A stretch of DNA of 64,000 nucleotides from JASGCP01 sp965263285 (GTDB taxonomy: Bacteria > Bacteroidota > Bacteroidia > Chitinophagales > Chitinophagaceae), in contig CBDHHD010000016.1 in NCBI GenBank assembly GCA_965263285.1, positions 1,240,001-1,304,000 of the forward strand, written 5' to 3'. Below the pieces are notes generated by a model that saw only the letters and a program-made list of their open reading frames with translations, did not search any database and was not told the DNA's origin. The translations under genes were made by a program, and so were the position numbers. Below, piece by piece: positions 9,038 through 17,238 of this stretch. Numbering within the stretch: position 1 is the first letter of the stretch; every line of letters starts with the position of its first letter.

Positions 9038-9529
9038 ATGGAATTATTAACTCCTGATTTCGGACTCTTTCTTTGGACATTGATAGCATTTGTTATTGTA
9101 TTAATTTTGTTAGGTAAATTTGCTTGGAGACCTATTTTAAATGCGTTGAAGGCAAGAGAACAAGGTATTGCTGATGCGTTGGCTAATGCTGATAAAATAA
9201 AGGCAGAAATAGCACATTTTCAAAAAGAAAACGAATCGCTTCTTTTAAAAGCAAGAGATGAAAGAGCCGTTATATTAAAAGAGGCAAGAGAGTTGCAAGA
9301 AAAAATGATAGCTGAAGCAAAAGATAAAGCAAAAATAGAATATGAACGCATTGTGGCAGAAGCACAACAAGCTATTATACAGCAAAAAAATGCTACCTTA
9401 ACAGAAGTAAAGAATCAAGTGGGAATGTTGGTGATTGAGTTGAGTGAAAAAGTATTGCAAAAGCAATTACAAAATCGTGAGGAGCAAGAGAAATATGTAT
9501 CACATTTAGCAGAGAAAATGTTATTTTAA
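9038..9529 (+). CDS. atpF: F-type ATP synthase subunit b
   Basis: This is the peripheral stalk subunit of 163 residues. One N-terminal membrane helix (GLFLWTLIAFVIVLILLG) is followed by the conserved KFAWRPILNALKAREQGI and a long charged, alanine-rich coiled coil that would pair as a dimer and bind the delta subunit. It lies 19 bp before atpH on the same strand. Confidence 0.95.
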   Translation: MELLTPDFGLFLWTLIAFVIVLILLGKFAWRPILNALKAREQGIADALANADKIKAEIAHFQKENESLLLKARDERAVILKEARELQEKMIAEAKDKAKIEYERIVAEAQQAIIQQKNATLTEVKNQVGMLVIELSEKVLQKQLQNREEQEKYVSHLAEKMLF

Positions 9530-9548
9530 AATCTATTGTAATAATATT

Positions 9549-10112
9549 ATGATGCATTCTCGTTTGGCTGAAAGATATGCAAAAAGTTTGTGGACGGTTG
9601 GAGTAGAGCAAAATATCATAGATAAGCTATATGATGATATGCTTTGCTTACAAACATTATGTAAACAAAATAGAGATTTTATAGATGTATTAAAAAGTCC
9701 AGTTGTTAAAGCATATACAAAAGAGAAGATTATACATGCATTGCTTGAAAAAAAGATACAACCTATTACTTTTTCTTTCATTTCTTTATTGCTTAAAAAA
9801 AATAGAGAGTACGATTTGTTTGATATTGTAAATGCTTGGATTACATTATATGATCAAGAAAAAAATATTTGTCAAGTGCAGCTAATAACTGCTGTGCCAT
9901 TGTCAAAAGAAATAGAAAATAGGGTTGTGCAGGAAATAAAAAATAAAGGAAAAATGCAACAAGTTCAACTTGAATCAAAAGTAGATAATGCACTAATCGG
10001 TGGATTTGTTCTTGAATTTGATAACCAAATAATAGATGCAAGTATTGCTCATAAGCTTAAAATGCTTAAAAAAGAATTTTTAACCAATGAGTATACGCAT
10101 CAAATGAAATAA
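9549..10112 (+). CDS. atpH: F-type ATP synthase subunit delta
   Basis: A 187-residue stalk subunit linking F1 to subunit b. It starts with the family motif LAERYAKSLW and has the C-terminal VDNALIGGFVLEFDNQIIDASIAHKLKMLKK, the standard delta signature. Two consecutive ATGs are possible starts. It lies between atpF and atpA in the usual order. Confidence 0.93.
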   Translation: MMHSRLAERYAKSLWTVGVEQNIIDKLYDDMLCLQTLCKQNRDFIDVLKSPVVKAYTKEKIIHALLEKKIQPITFSFISLLLKKNREYDLFDIVNAWITLYDQEKNICQVQLITAVPLSKEIENRVVQEIKNKGKMQQVQLESKVDNALIGGFVLEFDNQIIDASIAHKLKMLKKEFLTNEYTHQMK

Positions 10113-10139
10113 AATGAATTAATTTTTTAAATATATTTT

Positions 10140-11720
10140 ATGATAGATATTAAACCAGATGAGATTTCGGCTATTTTAAGGCAACAGTTAAGTAATTTGA
10201 ATGTTTCTTCTAATTTAGAGGAAGTAGGTACAGTATTGCAAATAGGAGATGGGATCGCTCGTGTGTATGGATTAGATAGCGTTAGATCAGGTGAATTGGT
10301 TGAGTTTGAAAATGGAGTTCGTGCTATTACCCTTAACTTAGAAGAAGATAATGTGGGGGTCGTATTAATGGGAGAAAGTGGAAATATTAAAGAGGGAGCT
10401 AAAGTAAAAAGAACAGGTAAAATTGCCGCTATTAAAGTAGGGGAAGGATTGATAGGTAGGGTAATTGACACGCTAGGTCAACCTATTGATGGGAAAGGTA
10501 ATATTACAGGAGAATTATATGAAATGCCCTTAGAAAGAAAAGCACCTGGAGTTATTTATAGAGAGCCTGTAAAAGAGCCTTTACAAACAGGTATTAAAGC
10601 TATAGATGCTATGATTCCTATTGGTAGAGGTCAAAGAGAATTAATTATTGGTGATCGACAAACAGGAAAAACGGCTATTGCTGTAGATACTATTATCAAT
10701 CAAAAAGAATTCTATGACGCGGGGAACCCCGTATATTGCATTTATGTTGCTATTGGTCAAAAAGCTTCTACAGTAGCCGGGGTAATGAAGGTGTTAGAAG
10801 ATAATGGTGCAATGAAATATACAACTATCGTTTGTGCATCAGCATCTGCTCCTGCTCCTCAACAATTTTATGCGCCTTTTGCAGGGGCTTCTATAGGTGA
10901 ATTTTTTAGAGATACAGGAAGACCTGCATTGATTATTTTTGATGACTTATCTAAGCAAGCGGTTGCATATAGAGAAGTTTCTTTATTGCTTCGTCGCCCT
11001 CCTGGTAGAGAAGCATACCCTGGAGATGTGTTTTACTTGCACTCTCGACTACTAGAAAGAGCGGCAAAAATTATCACGAATGATGATATCGCAAGACAAA
11101 TGAACGACTTGCCGAATAGTATTAAGCATTTAGTAAAAGGTGGAGGTAGTTTAACCGCTTTGCCTATTATTGAAACACAAGCAGGAGATGTATCTGCTTA
11201 TATCCCTACCAATGTAATTTCTATTACAGATGGACAAATATTTCTTGAGTCAAATTTATTTAATGCAGGTATTCGACCAGCTATTAATGTGGGAATATCT
11301 GTAAGTAGAGTGGGTGGAAATGCACAAATAAAGTCAATGAAAAAAGTGGCAGGTACACTTAAGCTAGATCAAGCATTGTATAGAGAAATGGAGGCTTTCT
11401 CTAAATTTGGAGGAGATTTAGATGCTGCTACTAAGTTGATATTAGATAAGGGTGCTAGAAATGTTGAAATATTAAAACAAGCACAGTATAATCCTTTTTC
11501 AGTAGAGAAGCAAGTGGCTATTATTTATTTAGGAACACAAGGCGCTTTAAGAGAAATTCCTGTACATAAAGTAAAAGAATTTGAACAACATTTTTTGCTT
11601 GAAATGCAAAATAAACACTCAAATATTTTACAATCTTTTAAAAAGGGTAACTTGCTTGAAGATGATATTAAAAAAATGCTTGAACTAGTAAAAGAATTAA
11701 TACCTCAATATAAAAAATAG
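10140..11720 (+). CDS. atpA: F-type ATP synthase subunit alpha
   Basis: A 526-residue F1 alpha subunit with the non-catalytic nucleotide site. The Walker A loop is GDRQTGKTAIAVDTI (about residue 174) and the Walker B region is ALIIFDDLSKQA. The alpha signature PAINVGISVSRVG is present and the C-terminus is complete. In many Bacteroidota atpG follows directly; here the next gene (hpt) lies on the opposite strand, so gamma, beta and epsilon must be encoded elsewhere. Confidence 0.97.
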   Translation: MIDIKPDEISAILRQQLSNLNVSSNLEEVGTVLQIGDGIARVYGLDSVRSGELVEFENGVRAITLNLEEDNVGVVLMGESGNIKEGAKVKRTGKIAAIKVGEGLIGRVIDTLGQPIDGKGNITGELYEMPLERKAPGVIYREPVKEPLQTGIKAIDAMIPIGRGQRELIIGDRQTGKTAIAVDTIINQKEFYDAGNPVYCIYVAIGQKASTVAGVMKVLEDNGAMKYTTIVCASASAPAPQQFYAPFAGASIGEFFRDTGRPALIIFDDLSKQAVAYREVSLLLRRPPGREAYPGDVFYLHSRLLERAAKIITNDDIARQMNDLPNSIKHLVKGGGSLTALPIIETQAGDVSAYIPTNVISITDGQIFLESNLFNAGIRPAINVGISVSRVGGNAQIKSMKKVAGTLKLDQALYREMEAFSKFGGDLDAATKLILDKGARNVEILKQAQYNPFSVEKQVAIIYLGTQGALREIPVHKVKEFEQHFLLEMQNKHSNILQSFKKGNLLEDDIKKMLELVKELIPQYKK

Positions 11721-11737
11721 AGTTAATTCTATTTTTT
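11712..11737 (+). terminator. Terminator hairpin after atpA
   Basis: AAAAAATAGA pairs with TCTATTTTTT around a 6-nt loop and overlaps the atpA stop codon. Because the stem carries A and T runs on both sides, it could serve both strands. It marks the end of the atp operon. Confidence 0.55.
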
Positions 11738-11853
11738 GATATAATAGCTTATTGAGTAATTACTCATGAACTGAATAGATTTAGTGGAGTTTTTTTTGAA
11801 ATAGCGGGGTATATCGTTAGAGCTACCTTCTTAGTGTGTGGGTATATTTTTTT

Positions 11854-12408
11854 TTAAACTTCTTTCCATTGGTAAATGCCTTTGAGATTTCTGCCCCATC
11901 CATCATAATCTAATCCATATCCAACTAAGAAAGAATAATGATGTAAAAAGCAATAGAAATCAATTGGGTAATGATGGTTGTGTTTATTAGATTTTAATAA
12001 GCATGCAGTGCGAATAGAAGTGGGATGATGTTTTTTTATTTCATCATATAAAAATATAAGTGATCGACCTGTGTCTACAATATCTTCAATAATTAAAACA
12101 TCCCTATCTTTTAAAGAGGTGTGTAATTCGAGAGAAGTATTGTCTACTCCCATAGAGTATATGCCATTATAAGAAGTGATTTTTGTAAAGCATATTTCCC
12201 AATGAATATGAAGTGATTCTAATAAATGGGTGGCAAAATAAAATGCTCCATTTAGTACAACCAAACAAATAGGTCTTTTATTAGTATATACTTCATCTAT
12301 TTTTTGTGCTATTTCTTTTGTTTTTTTTTGTATGTCTTGATAAGAAATAACTTTTTCAAAATATTTGTCTTTTAAATATATTTTTCTGGTACGGTGAGAA
12401 CAACTCAT
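11854..12408 (-). CDS. hpt: Hypoxanthine phosphoribosyltransferase
   Basis: A 184-residue purine salvage enzyme converting hypoxanthine or guanine plus PRPP to the nucleotide in the cytosol. The PRPP-binding motif VLIIEDIVDTGRSL and the upstream LVVLNGAFYFATHLL are clear. YGLDYDGWGRNLKGIY near the C-terminus matches the family. It is the last gene of a leftward cluster, 10 bp after the broken glucosaminidase gene. Confidence 0.93.
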   Translation of the reverse strand: MSCSHRTRKIYLKDKYFEKVISYQDIQKKTKEIAQKIDEVYTNKRPICLVVLNGAFYFATHLLESLHIHWEICFTKITSYNGIYSMGVDNTSLELHTSLKDRDVLIIEDIVDTGRSLIFLYDEIKKHHPTSIRTACLLKSNKHNHHYPIDFYCFLHHYSFLVGYGLDYDGWGRNLKGIYQWKEV

Positions 12409-12418
12409 TTGTTTTATT

Positions 12419-13532
12419 TTATCGAGATGGATATTGTGTAAGTTTGGGGGTGGTAGGTGAGTTGTATCTAAGATAGATATTTTCTCCTACTGCTGGATTA
12501 TATCCATGAGGAATACGATTAAATACCTCTAATGAAGAAAGGAGTACTCCTTCTTCTTGACTAATATCATATAAGCTCTCAAAAGGTTTTACAAGATGGG
12601 TGTCTTTGTTGCCTTTGCGTTTTTTATATTGTAAGAAAATAAGTTGTCCAGTATCAATCCATTGTTTGGTACTAGGTAATTCATTTATTTTTAATAAGGC
12701 TACTAATGAAATATTGTATTTTGATGCAATAAACAATAGTGTCGTATGAGGTAGAGCATACACTACTTTTAATCGGTTAATTCTAAAAATGTCAGAAGGA
12801 TAAAGTGCTGATTGGTTGATAGGCTTTTTTAAATCATTAGTTGTATCTTCTATATTTTCTCTTTTATGATTGGATATCATATAACTTGTTGGAATAGCAC
12901 GCATGGTAGATGTATATTTTTTTTCTATTGCATCTAAAGTATATTGTTGTAAATGGTAGGTTTCTATGACATGAATAAGCTCTTCTCCATAAGTAGAAGA
13001 GGTGGCAACCCACATTGTTGTAAAGCCATAGCCCATTGTTTGTATTCAATGGGGTTGATGTCAAATAGAGAAGCATAATAAGGGCGATTTCTAATAAAGT
13101 TAGAGCCATAGCCCATTGTTTGTATTCAATGGGGTTGATGTCAAATAGAGAAGCATAATAAGGGCGATTTCTAATAAAGTTAGAATGATCGCGATAACTA
13201 TCTATATCACTTGTATATACCCTAAAACATTCATTGGGTTTGTCGTCGTCATATAATACAGTGGGACCTGTCCAATTATTTTTGCATTTTATTCCAAAAT
13301 GGTTATGGGATATTTTACAAAGTTCACTTTCTCCACAATTAGATTCTAAAATGTCTTGTGCAAGTGTAATGGATGCTGGAACTCCTGTTCGTAACATCTC
13401 TTCTATAGCCATATCTTTATGTTCTTGAACATATTGCATGATTCGTGGTGACGCCACTTCGTTTTGTGCATGTACATAATTATATACATATAACAAACAT
13501 ATAAATAGGTATATGGTTTTATATTTTTTCAT
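12419..13532 (-). pseudogene. Glucosaminidase/LysM protein gene, disrupted
   Basis: The N-terminal part (from 13532) has a signal peptide ending YVHAQ and the mannosyl-glycoprotein endo-beta-N-acetylglucosaminidase fold: ASITLAQDILESNCGESELC with the catalytic-type glutamate, NHFGIKCKNNW, and YRDHSNFIRNRPYYASLF. The C-terminal part (frame of 12419-13036) continues that domain (ATSSTYGEELIHVIETYHLQQYTLD) and then has two LysM-like repeats (VVYALPHTTLLFIASKYNISL; VKPFESLYDISQEEGVLLSSLEVFN). The two parts are in different frames. An exact 80-bp tandem duplication lies at 13025-13184. Even with one unit removed, a further one-base shift is needed near 13012. The peptidoglycan hydrolase is therefore probably lost or truncated after the catalytic domain. 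Confidence 0.85.
13025..13184. repeat. Exact 80-bp tandem duplication inside the glucosaminidase gene
   Basis: The unit starting GCCATAGCCCATTG at 13025 is repeated without change at 13105. Eighty is not a multiple of three, so the reading frame shifts. Lack of divergence between the units implies a recent event, or an assembly artefact. Confidence 0.95.
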
Positions 13533-14192
13533 TTATTGTTTTTTTTGTACTAACATAATACCATCTCTAATGGGTATGGTTGTAGTTTTTATGGTTGGAT
13601 TTTTAATAATATGATTGGTGAAATTACGAATATTCTCTACCATTTTTGCATTTCGATAATCTTTTTTATGGGATACTATTTCTTTATTAGCAAATAAATT
13701 GTCAATAATAATTAAGCCATTAGGATTGATTTGTGATAATGCGGTATCAAAATAGTAAATATATTGTGATTTATTGGCATCAATAAAAACGATATCCCAT
13801 GGTTTTATTAGCTTTATAAGAATATCTTTTGCATCACCTATATGCAAATGAATATTTTTTTTATAGATAGATTGATTAAAAAAATTACTTGCTTGCTGAG
13901 CAACAGTATGATTTAATTCAATGGTATGTAATTCTCCTGTGGGCATTAATCCTTCAGCTAATCGAAGTGCACTGTAACCTATAAAAGTTCCAATTTCAAG
14001 AATAAACTGAGGCCGTAATAAGGTACTTAAAAATGATAAAAAATGCCCTTGTAAATGTCCTGATAATATGGTTGCATGCCGACCAGCATAATACGTATGA
14101 GCAAAATCAGTCATTTGTTTGTATAAATCATTTTCACTAGGAAGCAATGATTGTATATAATCTTGAATGGTTGCATAGGATAATTCTTCCAT
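13533..14192 (-). CDS. Class I SAM-dependent O-methyltransferase
   Basis: A 219-residue methyltransferase of the catechol O-methyltransferase-like type 3 family. Motif I is ILEIGTFIGYSALRLAEGL (about residues 64-82), followed by the acidic end of strand 2 in LHTIELN, and IVFIDANKSQYIYYFD with metal-ligand-type Asp and Asn residues. Next is GLIIIDNLFANKEIV. Related bacterial enzymes include the tRNA-modifying TrmR and small-molecule O-methyltransferases, and the substrate here is open. Its stop codon immediately abuts the start of the glucosaminidase gene, giving an operon with hpt. Confidence 0.88.
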   Translation of the reverse strand: MEELSYATIQDYIQSLLPSENDLYKQMTDFAHTYYAGRHATILSGHLQGHFLSFLSTLLRPQFILEIGTFIGYSALRLAEGLMPTGELHTIELNHTVAQQASNFFNQSIYKKNIHLHIGDAKDILIKLIKPWDIVFIDANKSQYIYYFDTALSQINPNGLIIIDNLFANKEIVSHKKDYRNAKMVENIRNFTNHIIKNPTIKTTTIPIRDGIMLVQKKQ

Positions 14193-14355
14193 ATATATTT
14201 AACGCATTACTTAATTTAGTTATCCATTTTTTGCAAAATTATAACTATTAGAATAATAGGCAAAAATTACTTTCTCAAGGGCTACATCTTTTTTTGAGGT
14301 GCTGGAAGATTATTTGTGTTTTTTGTAATTACTCATAATAATTTAGTATTTTTTT

Positions 14356-14908
14356 GGCATAACTAAATTTAGTGTGAGGAAAAATTTAGTTTACTAAAAG
14401 GCTACATCTTTTTTAAGGTGCTGGGGGATATTTATGTTTTTGTAATTGCTCATATATAGGTTCATCATTTATTTTTTATATCCTTTTCTTTCTTTTGTCT
14501 TGATACAAAAGAAAGAAACAAAGAAAAAATCAAGCCTGCAGATAAAGAGCTACAAAACTACGGCTCGCTACGCTAGCGAGAATGAAGGGGAGGCGGTTAG
14601 GTATGAATCGTTATGATGAGCTTATCCATAGGTATCTTTTATGCAAATACTTTATGCTCATCATAACGATTCATATATAAAAACTTCCGCCTCCACATTC
14701 TCGCTGGTCGCTTCGCTCACCTCGTTTTGTAACGCTCTTTATCTGAGGGCAGTCCTCATCAGATATTTCCTATTATTTCCATATTTATATATATGTAATC
14801 ATCCATGCTTCCAGCACCTCAAAAAAAGATATAACCCATATTGTTTTTACAAATATCCATTTTATTTTGTATCTTTGCATACTCCCTCACACTAAATTTA
14901 GTTATGCC
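14356..14908. mobile_element. GGCATAAC element inserted in a GGCTACATC element
   Basis: The termini are a 24-bp inverted repeat starting GGCATAACTAAATTTAG on the left and ending TTAGTTATGCC on the right. It is flanked by the 8-bp duplication ATTTTTTT (14348-14355 and 14909-14916), although the T-run makes this less decisive than a mixed sequence would. It carries no transposase; its interior is another GGCTACATC element (14400-14836). The same composite occurs at 16664-17222. Confidence 0.85.
14400..14836. repeat. Innermost GGCTACATC element of the nest
   Basis: It begins GGCTACATC with a T-run and AAGGTGCTGG, contains the full interior (CTTTTG stem, GGAGGCGG/CCGCCTCC arms, ATCGTTATGATGAG palindrome), and ends CCAGCACCTC plus A-run plus a mutated GATATAACC. 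Open frames across it are products of its inverted repeats and are not called as genes. Confidence 0.8.
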
Positions 14909-15314
14909 ATTTTTTTATATCTTTTTATTTCTTTTGTCTTGATAAAAAAGAAATAAAAAAAGAAAAAATCAAGCCTGCAGATAAAGAGTAGAGACACATA
15001 GCAATGTGTCTCTACTACGGCTTACTACGCTAGCGAGAATGAATGGGAGGTGGTTAGGTATAATATTGTTATGATGAGCTTATCCATAGATATTTTTTAT
15101 GTAAGCACCTTATGCTCATCATAACAATCTATATATAAAAAAACTTCCACCCCCACATTCTCACTGGTTGCTTCGTGTACCTTGTTTTGTAACGCTCTTT
15201 ATCTGAGAGTAGTCCTCATTAAATATTTCCTATTGTTTTCATGTTTATATTTATTTAATAATCCATGCTTCCAGTACCTCAAAAAAAGATGTAGCCTTCT
15301 CAAGTGGTTTTTAT

Positions 15315-16220
15315 TTATATATGAGTTGTATCTCCTTTGGGATGAGCTTGTTTGTAAATTAATTTTAATTGTTCAATAGAAGTGTGGGTGTATACTTGGG
15401 TAGAAGCTAAACTGGCGTGTCCTAATAGTTCTTTTACTGCATTTAGATCGGCTCCTTTATTTAATAAGTGAGTAGCAAAGCTATGTCGGAGCACATGCGG
15501 ACTCTTTTTCTGTGCCGTTGATACTAAAGAGAGATAATAGTGTACCCAATTATATACTGTCTTAGCCACAAGTGGCTTGCCATTCTCGTGCATGAGTAGA
15601 TAAGTAGAAGGGAGACCCTTTGTTTTTTTTGTTTTTTGATATTGTTGAATAATTTCATATATAAATGGAAGAAGAGGAATAATTCGCTCTTTATTACCTT
15701 TGCCTATTACTCTTATTTGTTGATTGCCTAGATCTATTTGTTGCTCTTTTAAATAGATGAGTTCACTTATGCGCATTCCAGTGGCATATAAGCAATAGAT
15801 AGATAATTTTGCTGTTAAGCCTTTCCAATCATCTGGAAAGGGAATACTTGTTATTAATTGTCGTACCTCATCTTCTTGTAAGTAAGTAGGGAGGTTCTTA
15901 GGTAATTTTAAATTAGCAATAGCAGCAACAGGATTTTTTTCAATCACCTTGCTTTTTTCTAAGAAGCCAAAAAAGGATTTTAATGATGATATTTTTCTGT
16001 TAATTGTTTTTGCAGTTTGCTGATTGGTTTTTAATGCTACAAGCCAATTGCGAATAATAGAAATATCAATATTATTAATAGAGTCAATATGATACGGCTC
16101 TATATAAGTTGCAAATTGAGATAGATCGTTTTGGTAAGATAGTAGTGTATGCGGTGAGTATTTTTTTTCAAATTTTATATGGTCAAGGAAATTATCTAAT
16201 AAATGAGATATTAAATTCAT
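15315..16220 (-). CDS. xerC: Tyrosine recombinase XerC
   Basis: A 301-residue site-specific recombinase that resolves chromosome dimers at dif. The N-terminal SAM-like domain (SPHTLLSYQNDLSQF) is followed by the catalytic domain with Arg150 (TGMRISEL), Lys174 (GKGNKER), His242 and Arg245 (HVLRHSFATHLL), His268 (LLGHASL) and the nucleophile Tyr277 (STQVYTHT). All catalytic residues are present. It lies downstream of rpsU in the same direction, as in other Bacteroidota. A repeat element follows where a ribosome hibernation factor gene often sits. Confidence 0.93.
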   Translation of the reverse strand: MNLISHLLDNFLDHIKFEKKYSPHTLLSYQNDLSQFATYIEPYHIDSINNIDISIIRNWLVALKTNQQTAKTINRKISSLKSFFGFLEKSKVIEKNPVAAIANLKLPKNLPTYLQEDEVRQLITSIPFPDDWKGLTAKLSIYCLYATGMRISELIYLKEQQIDLGNQQIRVIGKGNKERIIPLLPFIYEIIQQYQKTKKTKGLPSTYLLMHENGKPLVAKTVYNWVHYYLSLVSTAQKKSPHVLRHSFATHLLNKGADLNAVKELLGHASLASTQVYTHTSIEQLKLIYKQAHPKGDTTHI

Positions 16221-16280
16221 ATATATGATTTTTTAATTCTCAGTATTTACTATTGTAATATAGTTGCATAGAAGAGTGCA

Positions 16281-16478
16281 CTATAATTCAATTTTTCCTA
16301 GCAACACTTTTTGTTTGAATATAGCTTTTTGAATTTCATCTCTTCGAGCAACAGAAGATTTAACAAAGCTTTGTTTGCTTCTTAGCCTAATTAATGTTTT
16401 GCTTTTTTCAAACTTTTTTTTATACTTTTTTAGTGCTCTATCTAAATTTTCACATTCTTTACTATCAATAATTAACAT
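16281..16478 (-). CDS. rpsU: 30S ribosomal protein S21
   Basis: A 65-residue basic protein with the S21 pattern: a short start MLIIDSKECENLDRALKKYKKKFEKS, then RLRSKQSFVKSSVARRDEIQKAIFKQ. It binds near the 3' end of 16S rRNA. It lies 60 bp upstream of xerC, on the same strand. Confidence 0.93.
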   Translation of the reverse strand: MLIIDSKECENLDRALKKYKKKFEKSKTLIRLRSKQSFVKSSVARRDEIQKAIFKQKVLLGKIEL

Positions 16479-16663
16479 AATTGAGATATTATTTTGAGTT
16501 GCAAATATAATATTTTTAATAAAATAAACAAAAATTATGTTTGTAACTATTCAGATATATAGCTACTCATTATTTCAGGTGCTAAGAGCAATAGGTAGGT
16601 ATAACAACTTATTTATTAATTGCTTATAGGAAATAAATAGATTTATGGGAGTATATTAGTATT

Positions 16664-17222
16664 GGCATAACTAAATTTAGTGTGAGGAAAAATTTAGTTT
16701 ACTAAAAGGCTACATCTTTTTTTGAGGTGCTGGGGGATATTTATGTTTTTGTAATTGCTCATATATAGGTTCATCATTTATTTTTTATATCCTTTTCTTT
16801 CTTTTGTCTTGATACAAAAGAAAGAAACAAAGAAAAAATCAAGCCTGCAGATAAAGAGCTACAAAACTACGGCTCGCTACGCTAGCGAGAATGAATGGGA
16901 GGCGGTTAGGTATGAATCGTTATGATGAGCTTATCCATAGGTATCTTTTATGCAAATACTTTATGCTCATCATAACGATTCATATATAAAAACTTCCGCC
17001 TCCACATTCTCGCTGGTCGCTTCGCTCACCTCGTTTTGTAACGCTCTTTATCTGAGGGCAGTCCTCATCAGATATTTCCTATTATTTCCATATTTATATA
17101 TATGTAATAATCCATGCTTCCAGCACCTCAAAAAAAGATGTAGCCCATATAAAATTGTTTTTACAAATATCCATTTTATTTTGTATCTTTGCATACTCCC
17201 TCACACTAAATTTAGTTATGCC
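16664..17222. mobile_element. GGCATAAC composite element with clear 8-bp target duplication
   Basis: The 24-bp terminal inverted repeats begin GGCATAACTAAATTTAG (left) and end TTAGTTATGCC (right). They are flanked by TTAGTATT at 16656-16663 and 17223-17230, a perfect duplication. A left arm of 44 bp and a right arm of 77 bp surround a GGCTACATC element (16708-17145). The right arm holds TATCTTTG, a -7-like element pointing outward toward 17222. No transposase is present. Confidence 0.88.
16708..17145. repeat. GGCTACATC element inside the GGCATAAC composite
   Basis: A nearly complete copy with both terminal repeats. It is almost identical to the copy at 14400-14836 and has the same flanks, indicating that it was carried along by the surrounding element rather than inserted twice. 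No 8-bp duplication is visible at its own ends. Confidence 0.85.
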
Positions 17223-17238
17223 TTAGTATTATACTTAT

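Larger units (their letters stand above)
14280..15296. mobile_element. GGCTACATC element, outermost of a three-level nest
   Basis: The left terminal repeat begins at 14280 (GGCTACATC, T-run, GAGGTGCTGG) and the right one ends at 15296 (CCAGTACCTC, A-run, GATGTAGCC). The flanks carry a perfect 8-bp duplication TTCTCAAG at 14272-14279 and 15297-15304. The element is interrupted at 14356-14908 by a GGCATAAC element. Its own interior resumes at 14909 and also contains a short palindrome, AGAGACACA...TGTGTCTCT, near 14990-15015. No transposase is encoded. It fills the whole gap 14193-15314. Confidence 0.85.

Noticed and set aside
14641..14895. Open frame across a GGCTACATC element, with near-identical frames at 16950, 2383, 15182 and 52200
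   Set aside because: The frames arise from the palindromic interior of the repeat, start in the middle of it and differ in length between copies. There is no sign of coding selection.
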